From Rhytidiadelphus loreus (Eukaryota > Streptophyta > Bryopsida > Hypnales > Hylocomiaceae): a stretch of 64,000 bases of DNA. Location: NCBI GenBank assembly GCA_947034895.1, contig OX344764.1, positions 19,344,001-19,408,000 on the forward strand. Direction: 5' to 3'. Below the pieces are notes generated by a model. It was not told where the DNA came from, ran no database searches, and saw only the letters and a list, made by a program, of their open reading frames with translations. Positions 37,601-48,753 of this stretch are shown here, piece by piece. Positions within the stretch are counted from its first letter, which is position 1. The number at the start of each line of letters is the position of its first letter. The position numbers and the translations under genes are program-made.

Positions 37601-38508
37601 CAAGCCCCAAGGGTTTGACCTATTGTTTAGGAGTTCAAAAATTTGCTTCTTTTGTTACCAAGAGTCATAACTGAGTAGTTTGTTCTAATTAGCCTGTTGG
37701 GAAAAAAACAATGGAAAAAAATAGATCTTAAAATGATTTCTTTTGAATTTCCTATGAATTTTTGAAGTGAAAGGTATGATAGTAGCTTCCTATTTGTGTC
37801 CTTCAACATGTACTAGAATCATTCTTCAAAAAGTAAGAATTTAAGGAATTAGACTCCATCAATATCTCAAAAGGTGAGTGCACTTCATTGGAATTGCATC
37901 ATCAAGAGTTTGGTTTTGGTTGAAGATGTAGGGCTCGGGAATGGTTACAAGTTGGGAATGTGTGTTCAACCTTAGTATAGATTTCGTAAAAAGGGGAGAT
38001 ATCATGCCAGACTTGTGCTGCACGACCAAGTTTGCCAACCCTAAACCCTGTGTACTAAACCCTAAAAGCGTTGGTTGTGCAGGTGGGGATGATAGCAAAC
38101 GAGACCCTGCGAATCTTCCCCGAAGCGCCAACACTTGCACGACTAGCAGTCAAGGACATCCAGTTGAAGTCGCTCTTCATTCCCAAGGGCATCAACATCG
38201 AGTTCGCAACGACTGCGGTGCACCAGGACAAGGCTTACTGGGGGGAGGACGCTGCGAGCTTCAACCCCGAGCGCTTCGCTCACGGCGTGTCGGCCGCGTG
38301 CTCACATCCGCAGGCGTTTGTGCCGTTCGGACTTGGCCCCAAGTTTTGCGTCGGTAACAACTTCGCCATGATGGAGATGAAGATCATTGTGGCCAGGGTG
38401 CTGCGCCGGTTTAGGGTGCTGCCGTCGCCGAATTACAAGCACCACCCGACCGCGATGATCGTGACAAGGCCCAAGTTCGGCATGCCTCTCATTTTCCAAG
38501 CGTTATGA
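31667..38508 (+). CDS. Cytochrome P450 monooxygenase (CYP72-clan type), gene 2
   Basis: Exons 31,667-31,964, 32,653-32,882, 33,775-34,031, 36,747-37,131 and 38,083-38,508 (TGA) have exactly the lengths of gene 1 and give 531 aa with every P450 signature kept: hinge GVQGPPFRF, W159/R163, AGQDT, E397/R400, PERF and FGLGPKFCVG with Cys479. The exon 4 donor is GTAATC, weaker than GTAAGC in gene 1. Differences from gene 1 by exon are 4/100, 11/76, 13/85, 25/128 and 2/141 residues. They cluster at residues 138-168 (B-C region and C-helix, a substrate-recognition area) and through the F-I helices, with the I-helix flank changed from FYLAGQDT to FFFAGQDT. Intron 3 is enlarged to 2.7 kb. A changed substrate or product is inferred, not shown. 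Confidence 0.9.
34813..35446. mobile_element. TTAA-flanked element in P450 gene 2 intron 3
   Basis: TTAA (34,809-34,812) precedes a decayed left terminus CTATCCAACGCC. The right terminus GCATTTAGGGG ends at 35,446 before TTAA (35,447-35,450). The interior matches the 30,226-30,875 element throughout (for example ATGCATAACCCCAATCAATT). Gene 1 has nothing here. Confidence 0.75.
35900..36746 (+). repeat. Tandem copies of the intron 3 end in P450 gene 2, with an exon 4 relic
   Basis: Segments resembling the last ~300 bp of intron 3 recur at about 36,180-36,450 and 36,480-36,746, with a further partial copy near 35,890-35,990. At 36,411-36,447 the copy runs past the old acceptor into sequence resembling the first codons of exon 4 (TATGCACACATTCTGACGAA), closer to gene 1 than to the present exon. 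The relic has lost its AG. Confidence 0.65.
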
Positions 38509-39830
38509 TCCTTTAGAATCGTTTCGATGAACCCGAGATAAAATACATATTCGTAAGAAGATTGTCGCAAAAACATGTGAAAATTTATAACAGGAATTGG
38601 ATAATTTTATTAGGTTGACAATACTCAGATAGCAAGCTAGTCGAAAAGTAACAGGTATTGTACTTGTGGAGCCTCCAGTAGTAACTAGATTTATCGTAAC
38701 TAGATTTTCAAATATGACAATGGGAGTATTCCCACCTTGCTACCAGTTTTCATGTGATGCGAATTCTATGAACCTTTGAATGCAAGAAGAAACTAACGCA
38801 GTTTTAAGTTACCAAACTAAAACCACGAATTGGCTACACCTTGATGACCTATAACATCACATTTTTGGTGCTTTGAAATTTGAAACAAATTGTAGTAGTT
38901 TTGAACACACGCTTTTAACCTCTGAACCCCTAGAACATGCCAATTCAACGAATTAGAAATTGAGAGTAGAAACGCAGTTCGGTCACTTGAGGTCCTGACT
39001 GACTTAAACACTTTGTCCATAATACGGATTACGGAAGGAAGTTTGACATCTTTCAAGTGTTGCAACTTTCGTCCAAAATAGGAATGTACACTACGTAATT
39101 AAACCTATCCCCGAGTGATAGTGTTATCATCACACTAGAACTGGAAAGTCGTCAGAGAAGCAAATGTCAGAATCATTTGAATCGCTATTCCACTACATTG
39201 GGGTAGGAGCCAGATCTTTTGAGATCCAGTTTTTATCAGGCCACATGTGGATTTCTTATTTAATTCAAACTGGGAGGCTGCAGATCACAATAAGTGACAG
39301 CAGACAAAGATTCAAAGAGTAATGGGCTGTTTGATTAGAAGACTGAAGGACATTCCATTCAAAGATCAGTGAATTTACATACACAATAAACCCAGTCATG
39401 CATACACCGTATGCAACAGTAAATCAATCCGTAGTCAACAACTGATCCTCACTGGGGAATGGTTTACGAACTATAGTTGGCAATCTAACTTCAAGTTGGA
39501 GATTTCATGAAAGATAAAAGCAGGGATATTTTGACCATCTCCTGCAGAAGTTACAGCTGGGGAAAAAACTCGACCCATGTGCGGGGGGGTCCAGAGTTCA
39601 CAGCTCCTCCTGTCACACTAAAGCCGCAGTACTACTAGTTCAACTAGTTCAACTCTCCATGTCTCACCAGTACTCGGAAGAGTGAATAAAATTTGGGTTT
39701 CTACCAGGAAACAAAACGTGTATGGAACCCTCGTCTTTGTACAAAATTTACCTGAAACAGATTTCGCTATTCCTTAAACCCTAACGACTTGCAGAATCAG
39801 AATACCTCATACCGGTATACTCCAATAACA

Positions 39831-40024
39831 TGAACAGTCTGTTACAGGTAACTAAATCAGCGCTACCCTTGAAACCATGATATCTTGAATTCTAGCTCTT
39901 CTGGTCATTCTCTTGCAAACCAAGGACCAAATAAGCTTAGGTGAAACAACAAAATTGAACCTAAGACAGCAAGTGCAGCCTTCGAAACCACAAGCACAGC
40001 TATGGCGAGCAACGAAACAAACTC
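39831..40024. other. Short convergent intergenic gap
   Basis: Only about 195 bp separate the end of P450 block 2 from the stop codon of the minus-strand gene, so this probably holds the 3' UTR of the latter. Confidence 0.5.
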
Positions 40025-41407
40025 TCATTGCACTTCAGAGATCTCTCCCTTGGGAGGCGTAGCACCCCTCGACAACGACGTCCCGAGCTTCTTCTCCAAT
40101 TCCAGAATATCAAGCTTCACAGGCGGATGCAGCTTCATCTTCGCAGGGTCCACTGGCGGGAAAATCTCAAACTCAGAATCACTATCAGAATCAGACAACT
40201 CTTCCTCACCAGAAGAAGAATCCTCATCAGAAAACGAGCCTTTTTTCACTTTCCCAACTGTCTTACCCTGCTTGAAAAGAGGAGAAGAGACAGCCTTCGA
40301 AGCCGGGGTCACAGTGACAGCAGTCTTATTCTCACGCTCCGGCGAATGTGTGAAGCCCTCCAGCTTCTCCTTCACAGCTTCCAATTGCTCAGCAATAGTC
40401 GGCCTCAACAACTCCTTCTCATGGTGTGTCAGCTCATGGTGAAGCTCCTTATCTTCAAGCAAGTCTCCTAGCGTCTCAATTTGCTTCAACCTCCCGGAAT
40501 TGGACAACGTCGCCATCGCCACTGGTGTATCGAAGTCTGACCCGGAGCTTGCATTCACGGAGTTTCTGCGGACGAATCGCTTGCTGTGATCCAGATCAGA
40601 AGCATTGTCGATATCAGTCCTGGGACTGTCAATCACTGTTATCACTGTTTTCGAAGGAATTTGTAAGCTGGCAAGAGGCTCATGGTGGACACCACTGACA
40701 GGTTTCACGCTCTGCTCTTCGCTTGGTGCACTTTGCTTGAAGGTCTGAAGTTTGCTTGGTGCGTCTTCACCGAGACCCTCTACCGCTCGCATTGCGTTAG
40801 CCACGTGTTCTGCTTTGAGCTCTGAATCGACTTTGAAAAGCACAGTAGGAGAAATCGCTACTGGTACATGGGCGTTGATGCCTTCGGTGGTGGCGATGGC
40901 TTCAGAAGCCCCTTGGTCATTAGAGCTGCTGCTAGGGTCTTTGTCTTCCGATTTAGGTGTTGGCGCCCACGTTGCCTCTTGCAAGATGGAGACGTTGTCG
41001 TCGTTTAGAGAGTTACCCTTCCAATTCTCGTTCTGGAGCTTCGCCTCCACCCACGCGTATCCCGACTCGGCAATCGTTTGCAACCAGTCCAACCAGCTTG
41101 CGCTCTCACCTGTTCTTCGTAGAGGAGTGAACAAGCTTTTGTCCTCCCAAACCTTCACATCTGCCGCTCTCCGAAACTCCCAATTCTCCTCTTGGAGAGT
41201 CTGGTTATTGGTGGTCGTGGTGGCTTGGGGTCCGCCCATGGTGAAAAGCGCCAGCATGAAGAGCGCGGTGGAAATCAGCAGCGGGGAAAAGAACTTCACG
41301 ATGGGGAAGAAAGGGGGAGTGAAAAGGACGAGTACCAAGCCGGAGAGCACTGGGTGCTGCCATAGAAGCGCCATCGAGTCTGTGAACATTTGTAACGCCA
41401 TAGTCAT
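40025..41407 (-). CDS. Membrane-anchored acidic protein of unknown function, 460 aa
   Basis: One uninterrupted frame; the first ATG (41,405-41,407) gives MTMALQMFTDSMALLWQHP. Two hydrophobic segments follow at about residues 20-32 and 38-55 (PVLSGLVLVLFTPPFFPIV, SPLLISTALFMLALFTMG), suggesting an N-terminal hairpin or double membrane pass. The remaining ~400 residues are polar and mostly disordered in character: Trp-containing charged segments (about 75-125), Ser-rich stretches, an amphipathic Glu-rich helix around 320-360, and near the C-terminus an acidic Ser/Asp/Glu run (SDEDSSSGEEELSDSDSDS) before a conserved-looking tail with LDILELEKKLG. This architecture occurs in uncharacterised plant proteins, but I cannot name a family. 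Codon use and length support a real gene. It converges with P450 gene 2. The upstream region is repetitive. Confidence 0.8.
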   Translation of the reverse strand: MTMALQMFTDSMALLWQHPVLSGLVLVLFTPPFFPIVKFFSPLLISTALFMLALFTMGGPQATTTTNNQTLQEENWEFRRAADVKVWEDKSLFTPLRRTGESASWLDWLQTIAESGYAWVEAKLQNENWKGNSLNDDNVSILQEATWAPTPKSEDKDPSSSSNDQGASEAIATTEGINAHVPVAISPTVLFKVDSELKAEHVANAMRAVEGLGEDAPSKLQTFKQSAPSEEQSVKPVSGVHHEPLASLQIPSKTVITVIDSPRTDIDNASDLDHSKRFVRRNSVNASSGSDFDTPVAMATLSNSGRLKQIETLGDLLEDKELHHELTHHEKELLRPTIAEQLEAVKEKLEGFTHSPERENKTAVTVTPASKAVSSPLFKQGKTVGKVKKGSFSDEDSSSGEEELSDSDSDSEFEIFPPVDPAKMKLHPPVKLDILELEKKLGTSLSRGATPPKGEISEVQ

Positions 41408-42476
41408 CGATCGTGGTGAGCTACCTCGATCACTGCTTAACTGCAACAAGCGCTAGGAATTGGAGTAAGACTCGATCAGTCTGCACGTAAGAAGGCACTG
41501 TCACAGATTACGCAAATTACGTGTGAACGTACTCCTCCAATATTATTGTTACGGCGAAACCCAACCTACAGGCCTCTACTGAAAGCGTTCAAGCTCAGTC
41601 ACCGACAGAAACCAAGGGTGCAGACGCTGCTTAACACTAAGAAAAGTGCTAAGACTACACAAATTTCGCGAACTCCTTCAATGGTACTGTAATGGCGAAA
41701 CCCAAACTTCAGAGCTCGACTGCAAAGGTTGAAGCTCCGATAATGATTGAAACAAGAGGTACGCACAGACGTTGCTCGATCAACACTAAGAACTGTACAT
41801 CAATTACGTGATCGAAACTGCTTTGAGCACTAGCATCATTGAGCAAACCCAAACTAGCACAAATTCTGAGCTCTCAACTGCAAGAGACGTTGAAGCTTCC
41901 ACTAACATGTATATTTATCGATCCGGAAGAGAAAACATATACAATAGGGATGTTGGATCCCCTGTCGCCCGCCTTGATTTCCAACACGCTTACTAAGCAA
42001 GAATCTAGGCCCTCACGGCTGACCGCCACTACCTGACCTTCCTGTAGTAGCAAACGACCCGAGAACGACAGAGTCAAGTCAGTGAGGTGAAGATGCTGGT
42101 CAAGCCTTTGTTGCTAAAGTTGCACAAAACAAAACAAAACTCCACCAGGCCCGGAATGATCCTCCAGCTCACAACTGATCGGCTCTAAGCTTAAGCTATG
42201 AGCGAGGGGATGCGCTATAAGTTACTTCATGCTAAATTCAGTGAAGTTGCTTACAAGTGATGAAGTTTGCAAGAGCTGGAGCTTTCCTTGCAGCTGTGTT
42301 GGAAATGAGAGAGACGAAGGATTTAAAATTGAAGGTGGGGCGGAAGCTAGAGAAGGTGAGTGTAGACTGTAGACATGGGTCTGCAGACTGTATCATAGAC
42401 TAGAAGAGTGTTACTGCAGTACGTTTGTAAGTTTGAAGAGGGCCGGGCGCAGTAATTTAGGCTGCGCCCAGACACA
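41408..42476 (-). promoter_or_regulatory. Upstream region with three imperfect tandem repeats
   Basis: Units around 41,553, 41,693 and 41,843 share a core like GGCGAAACCCAAACTTCAGA followed by CTGCAAAG-TTGAAGCT, spaced about 140-150 bp. They lie just upstream of the 40,025-41,407 gene and probably cover its promoter or leader. Frames here are short and not conserved among units, so they are not read as coding. Confidence 0.45.
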
Positions 42477-42779
42477 CTATTTTCTAGTGGGAGGGACTGA
42501 CTGATGAGGTTTATTTGTTGGAGAGATGTACTGTAACTCTGTCATTAATACACGCAAATGTGTATGGACGTTTCTAGGAAGCTGCACCAGCCGCCATAGT
42601 GCAGGAGATTGATCAGTCAGATACGGGCTCTGGCTGTGGATCTGTGTTGGTCCTCGGAAACTTGAAAAGGGTATGATGTGGCAAACTCTGGCAAAGACAC
42701 TGTTTTTTTTAGCTTGTTTTCTGTTTTCTGTTTTTCGTTTTTGTTTTGAAACAAGTGTGTTCAAGAAACAGAGCAAGGG

Positions 42780-42935
42780 TTTTCTGTCAAAAGGAGTGGT
42801 TGATTTCACACAAGGTAATGACCCTATCCCCGCCAAGGATTGAATCCGCAACAACACCATTTGGTTTGGGTACCTTACCTCCATCACCCAATAGTTTAGG
42901 GTTATCTCAGACCACAAAGATGACACTTTCTTTCC
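42780..42935 (-). mobile_element. Possible tRNA-derived SINE head
   Basis: On the minus strand, GGATTCAATCC (complement at about 42,837-42,847) resembles a Pol III B box (GGTTCGANNCC), and TTGGGTGATGGAGG about 45 nt upstream resembles an A box. The surrounding 192-codon frame (42,477-43,055) has no recognisable domain and is probably fortuitous. No target duplication was found. Confidence 0.35.
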
Positions 42936-43306
42936 CTTTTGTGGTTGGTTGGCTCTCGAAAAATGGACCAAGGGAATGTGAAACAGTAATAAAAGTAAGA
43001 TAGGAAGTCTATAAACCAACCAGGTTCTAATAAGTGCATCCCTATCAAAGAACAAGTGAGATGTTTCTTGAGATATCTATTATTGTCATTAATGAGTTAC
43101 GTACACTAAAAAGAACATTGCATGTGTTCATTGCAACCTAAATAAAATTAGTCACAAGGACGTCTCCATGTGACCTACTCAAAACAATCTAAAAATTGTG
43201 ACATTCAAAATAGACAATCATTTTGGAAGGGAGGGAGTAGCTAGTATACTATTGGTGGTAGAAATGAAAGATTTACATCATGCAATTTACAAGGAAAGAA
43301 GTCCCA

Positions 43307-44627
43307 AACTACACTAAAGATGATATTTAGTGTCTTGTACACTAAATACGAAGGCATACACTAAAAGCCAATTACCCTATGAAAGTAAGTAACATTAAAT
43401 GTCAATTCAAACACTAAATGTGAACCAGAGTTGTCATATCAGACGGGATATCACTGTTCACCGACAGAATCGGACCGATTAGGGCTAGCCGGCTGCAAAC
43501 TTCAGAGCCTTGTAACTTTTGCAAAAATTCTTCAAATAAGGAAAATGAGATGTTTTTCGGCATCTACAAAAAATTGTAGATGCCGAAAAACATCTCATTT
43601 TCCTTATTTGAAGAATTTTTGCAAAAGTTACAAGGCTCTGAAGTTTGCAGCCGGCACATTCAAGTCTAACACTAATTGTGGACAAGTTCAGATTTAGTGT
43701 TGTAGCTAGTAGGGGGGTAAAAACACTAAATGTCACTCAACACTAAATATCATCTTTAGTGTACCTTTAGAAATGGTATACCACATATCAAAATATCAAA
43801 TTTTTGTACCTATTTTGCCGAATAATCAATGCACTTGGTTAAGTGCAAAAATTACAAATTGCATATTAGTTTGCTGAAATAGTTAAATTACGTTTGCCCC
43901 TTCCAATTTCTCGACACTTGACACTATATAAATGTTTATTGTTACGTACTATTTTAGAACCAAATGTTGTAATTGGAACTCACAAATCTTTACATGTACA
44001 AATGGAATATTTGTAGAAATATCGACTGATGTAGATGTCTTGTAAAGTAACTTTGTTTCAACTGTTGGACCAAGGCAACCTAATTGTTAAAGCAACTTAG
44101 TTTCACTATTCTATATAGGCTTAAAGGGACAATTTCTAGACCTCCTACCTTAAAGTCTTCACCTTCTAAAAACAATATACCTACGTACAAGAACACCATA
44201 AGATTATTTACTAACAAAGTAGGGGTCCTTTTTGCATCCTTGAAAAGGAACCCTATACAATGAGCAAAAGTGTCTTGAGTTGTTGTTCAATGAAACACAA
44301 TCCTTGAATTAACAGCTAAATCCTTACCAAATATCTAATAAAGCATGATACCTTCTTAGCTTGGGAAAGACTAAACTAAAATTGGTAAATAGTGTTGGAT
44401 GATAATTAGTATAGTTCCCTGTTTTTTATATTCCAACTTCTATATTCTGTTCCTGTCTAACACTAAATGTACTCTTATAAAAATGTTGAAATGACCAAAT
44501 TTTACCATAGAGCTAAAATAGTGTTAGAATGGATAAATAATGTTCGAACTCTAATCTTGCAAATCACAATTAGTGTTGTTATTGACAATTAGTGTAACCA
44601 ACGCTATTTACTAATTTTAGTGTAGTG
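43307..44627. mobile_element. CACTA-like element remnant rich in ACACTAA motifs
   Basis: Many copies of ACACTAA/TTAGTGT fill this stretch. The left end reads CTACACTAAAGATGATATTT, the right end TTTTAGTGTAGTG is a CACTACACTAAAA terminus inverted, and an internal terminus-like copy lies at about 43,737-43,764. The left first bases have decayed and no 3-bp duplication is evident. It carries no transposase and contains the 81-bp palindrome. Confidence 0.45.
43489..43654. repeat. Perfect 81-bp inverted repeat with 4-nt loop
   Basis: The arms 43,489-43,569 and 43,574-43,654 are exact complements around AAAA, starting CCGGCTGCAAACTTCAGAGC. Flanks beyond the arms do not match. The transcript would fold into a nearly loopless hairpin. 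Confidence 0.95.
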
Positions 44628-46976
44628 CTTAGTTATACAATGTTATGAGTGACAGAGGATGTTATTCTTGATAAGGTAGGAGTATCTAAAGGCACAAGGT
44701 GTTAACTTCCAAAGGACAAAAAGTTCCTATGAATCTTTTAAACCTTAGACAAGGTTATATATGTTGAATTTTGCTCCAACAGAATAATTGTGAAATTGAT
44801 CAATCTAAATATGTGTAGTGACCAAAGGATCCACAATAGGTATACATACCATAGCTAAGGTGTCTTCAATGCACCTTTACTGAAGGCCATATAAAAGTAG
44901 GGTGAGTCAACTGAAAACAAAAAAACTATGGCCTAGTGGGTTGTTATCCCATTCTATAGTACTCCATATCTTTTTGTGGCTCAACACTTAAAGCATCTCC
45001 TATGTGAAGACGTGAACATGGACAATATTGAGATTTTAAAGTGGAGGAAACTAACCTTTCTTCATTTATAAAAAGGAGAGGAAAAGATCCTACATTAGAT
45101 AAAGACCTTTCATTCAAAAAAGAGGAGATTCAATTTATTGGCACATATAACAAAGCTTGAAACAATATGATAATTATGACTTTTCCTATTGTGAGGCAAA
45201 TTGCGGGTTCTTCATATTTTGCCAAATTGTCAAGCCGGAGATGGAAAATGGTAGGGCCAGAGATAAAGAAATAAATTCTAGTTGCATTGGAACATGTTTT
45301 CTTTAGTTGCCCTGTCATTATGCCATAGGCTTGCTAGTTTTCAATTGGACAAGAGTTGCTTCCATGAGTTCCAGGTACTATTTGTTGAACATGACAATGT
45401 GCTCCACATTTTATAGTTGTCAGGATTCGAAGACTAAGAATAGCTCTAATGCAAGAATAGAAACATGGATGATGTTAAGATTTTGAAGTCATTAGAAGAT
45501 ATTTCAGGCCTGTAGAGGGCCGTTTCAAGCATGTTTCCTCATTGTTCCCCCTGGCAGCAAGGGAACATCTAGCTATCAAGAAGAAAAAAAATTTAATAAA
45601 TTTTTTTTCAATTTCAATTTCTAAAACACAAAAAAAAGTTGATTTTTTTTCCTTCAAAAAATGACGTGGTACAATAGCCACTATGTCAGATTGCGTCGTT
45701 GACAACGTTCCTTGCACGATTGGGACTGATTTCACTGCTAGGAACTCACGGGCTTCCAAAAGCCCCAAACATCTTTTAATGGGAGGGAGGTGGACCTCAT
45801 TCTGTTCCACCCACTTTAAAAAAAATTGATCAAATGCAAAATGGTGAGGTTGGGGATAAAGAGAGACCAATGCCAATTACATTGGGGTATATTTGTTTTA
45901 GTTGCCCCGTCATTATGTTGTTGATATGGTAGTTCCCGATTGACTAGACTTTTCCTCAAGTAGTCATACCTTTGTGACCGTATAACAATGGGTTGGAATT
46001 CAGCCATTGCTCCTCGGGCCTTCAATGACTCTCCCACCAACAATGGCATCCCAACTAAGAGATGCATCCACATTTTGATACCAAATTGGGGTTTGGTATC
46101 CTCCCTTGCATTGTGTCATAGGCAAGTAGAGAAAAGGCTTAGACTTGGCCCTCCTTTTTTCTATTCGTGTAAGGTAACTACACCTAAAATCATATAAGTT
46201 AGCAATTCAACATGTTCCATTATTGTATTGAAAAACTTTTTGTAAACTCTTTTTGGTAGTCAAAAGGGAAATCTACATTCTCTCTAAATGCATTCTTTGG
46301 ACACCCTATAACTATAAGTTACTACGAATTTTCAAAGTACTGAAAATAGATGTTTCTCAAACCAACCCTAAACTGGCCTTCCACTGTCACCCAAACATTC
46401 CCATTCCCATTCCCAAACATGGGAAATTAGTAGTCAGAGCTGCCACAGAAATTAAGTTAACGCAATGGAGTTAATTATAACCCACAATTACCCCCAAAGA
46501 CCCAAACCAGAGGTAATTAATGATGGGTTTGATTGTTGATAATAAAACCCATTAATATGTGGTGGAGGCTCCATGTTGTACACTTGTACTGCAATTGGAG
46601 ATCATTAGAGCTTCTAATTGAAGCTTTTTAAACTCCATGAGCTGAATAAATTGTCTCTTGGAAAACATGAAAATAATACTGAAAATGTACTCTTTAAATT
46701 TGCAGAATCATACCAAAAGATCTTTCATTTCAAGTTACATGGAATTCACATCAGTTCTGCCGGAAGATTTTATTGTAATTTCCCCTATCACAGCTAGACC
46801 ACTAGTTTTTTTATGGGGGAGCGTGGGAGAGAGGGATAGTCTGATCATATATAATTAGCATTGCATTCTTACGAAGTTTTAAATGAAGCATCTCAAATTT
46901 CAAATTCAAGAAATCCGAAACCCATTTCTGGTGAATTTATTAGTTAAAGTTTAAAATTCAATGGTATAAGTAAGTA
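44628..46976. other. Intergenic DNA with a degenerate direct repeat
   Basis: About 45,215-45,330 and 45,830-45,930 align in the same orientation (TTTAGTTGCCC(T/C)GTCATTATG in both), suggesting two decayed copies of one repeat. Short frames at 45,475-46,073 have no recognisable domain. Confidence 0.45.
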
Positions 46977-46977
46977 G

Positions 46978-47003
<26 letters not shown>
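46977..47003. repeat. (TA)n microsatellite
   Basis: About 13 uninterrupted TA units. Confidence 0.95.
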
Positions 47004-47004
<1 letters not shown>

Positions 47005-47008
<4 letters not shown>

Positions 47009-47716
47009 AATTTAATTTTAATTTTCAAAGGTAACAGTGGAATTAGAAGGAAAAAAAAAATACAGCTAGTGCAATTCCAATGGATAATTCAGCTTTGGGA
47101 GGAGGTTGAGAGAGAGGTGCCACCTAGGACTACGAAAATCACTGGAGTAAAAAACATGTTTTTTGCACTAAGTATGACAAAAATCCTAATAAATCATAAG
47201 TTGTCTATCCTCACTACAGTGGGTGAGGTAGGTGAGAGTATGATTCCTTTGAGCAATGCCTACCAAGATGGTATCCTTCCAAGCAAGGTGGCAAGTCCTG
47301 ATGTAATTAATGTGCTCTTGGACAAAAATGAGTTTGTTGCGTGTACACCAGATTTTCCAAAGAATTGTTGATCTACAGATGTCGTTGGCAATGTTGATCT
47401 ATGAAGCGGAAGGAGTGTAATGTCCATTGCTGTCATATTTCCTCGGGGGGAATACCCGTAATAGTTTCTCTCCAAGAGAGCGACTCATTCTACTCTAGGG
47501 TCCTTCTAAATAGGACATATTTTATGCTTAACAAAAGTGTCATTGAGTAACAAAAATTTCACCTATTCAAAGTTCAATACTTGGGTGTCCAATATCAAAT
47601 CTTTACCATTAGATTTTTAACATTATAACTGCATTAGATATGATGGACATACAAACAATAATAGGATATAATGGGGCTTAGACTTCATGAATAGTAAATC
47701 AAAGACTTTTATAATA
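47005..47716. other. Spacer with no supported gene
   Basis: A 100-codon plus-strand frame (47,069-47,371) has no recognisable domain and no homologous relic in the window. I see no other feature before the TTAA element. Confidence 0.35.
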
Positions 47717-47720
47717 TTAA

Positions 47721-48629
47721 CCCCTAAAGGACCAAGGCATTTTCTGGCTCCGAAACCACTGAAAAATGCCATTTTTGCTGCAATCATTCACGAAGTCTTG
47801 AAAATAGTTTTTTGGAAAATGTAACCGTAGGATCTTGAAGTTAACTTGCATGAGACGGTGTGGTAAAATTTTTGTGAGGTTTCACCGTACGGATTGATAG
47901 ATATTTACATTCAAAGTCAAAGTTTTTTTTTTTTCCCATTGTGCCCCAGACTTTCAAATGCCTTTGACGGCTTTGTGTTCAAACCTTTTGCACTACACAC
48001 CATCAAGTAAATTTTTTTTCTTATAGGTAATCAAGTTAGGCATATGCATACCAATTTCTAGGTCAATCCAACACACGTAAGACCTTCAAAAAAATCTTGT
48101 AATGCCACAATGTCCCAAAAAATTGATGATGCACTTGGTCATCTTTGAATCATTTTTCCCACCACATACTTAGAGATATTGAAAATCCAAACTGTGGATA
48201 GAAAGACATACTTATAATTGACAAGTAGGAAAAAACATTCTGAAAAAAGTGAAAAATCTTAGATTTCTATGAGCTTTTGAAGTTCGCAGCTGCTTGCAAA
48301 GAAGTTCATAGAGTGGGCAGCCCTTGTAGAAAGGGACACTAGATGTCCACCTCCCCTGCACTTGCTGTCCACTTATGCCCACCTATACTGCCCCTGCAGA
48401 GTTAGAGACTGATTGCATTGCCCCAACTGCCCAACGAACTACTTTTGGCGAAAAAAACATCATAACTTCTACAATATAAGTCTGATTTTGATGAAATTTA
48501 TATGTACGTGAAGCTCATGAGAAACTACACGCATACAAAAAGTTTCAAAAAACCAGGTTAAAAATCCAGATTCAATGAGCTTGCCCAAAATCCCAAGTGT
48601 CCCCCGAGGGGACTTTGGTCCTTAAGGGG
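47721..48629. mobile_element. TTAA-flanked element with matching CCCCTAAAGGACCAA termini
   Basis: Left terminus CCCCTAAAGGACCAAGGC and right terminus, complemented, CCCCTTAAGGACCAAAG bound 909 bp. TTAA lies on both sides (47,717-47,720 and 48,630-48,633). It is an inverted relative of 9,953-10,876. The interior is non-coding. Confidence 0.85.
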
Positions 48630-48753
48630 TTAATATTTGGAACAAAGGTAAAGACTTGATAAATGGATAGGACAAATGACTAAAAATGAATCTAGTAGGA
48701 GACAATTGATTTACATTATTAAAGATGAAGGGTGATGATATTTTCATTCTTCT

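Larger units (their letters stand above)
31272..39830 (+). repeat. Tandem segmental duplication, block 2 (P450 gene 2)
   Basis: Same-orientation counterpart of 12,029-20,700, starting about 19.2 kb downstream. Its right breakpoint lies about 195 bp before the stop codon of the convergent 40,025-41,407 gene, which was not duplicated with it. Confidence 0.9.

Noticed and set aside
40752..41456. 234-codon plus-strand frame
   Set aside because: Shadow of the minus-strand 460-aa gene, which has the better start, composition and domain layout.
42477..43055. 192-codon minus-strand frame as a gene
   Set aside because: No recognisable domain; it spans the SINE-like motif and low-complexity AAAC/AAAG tracts.
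43431..43736. Two opposite-strand frames with the same peptide
   Set aside because: They are the two arms of the perfect palindrome, so the identical peptides are a by-product of symmetry.
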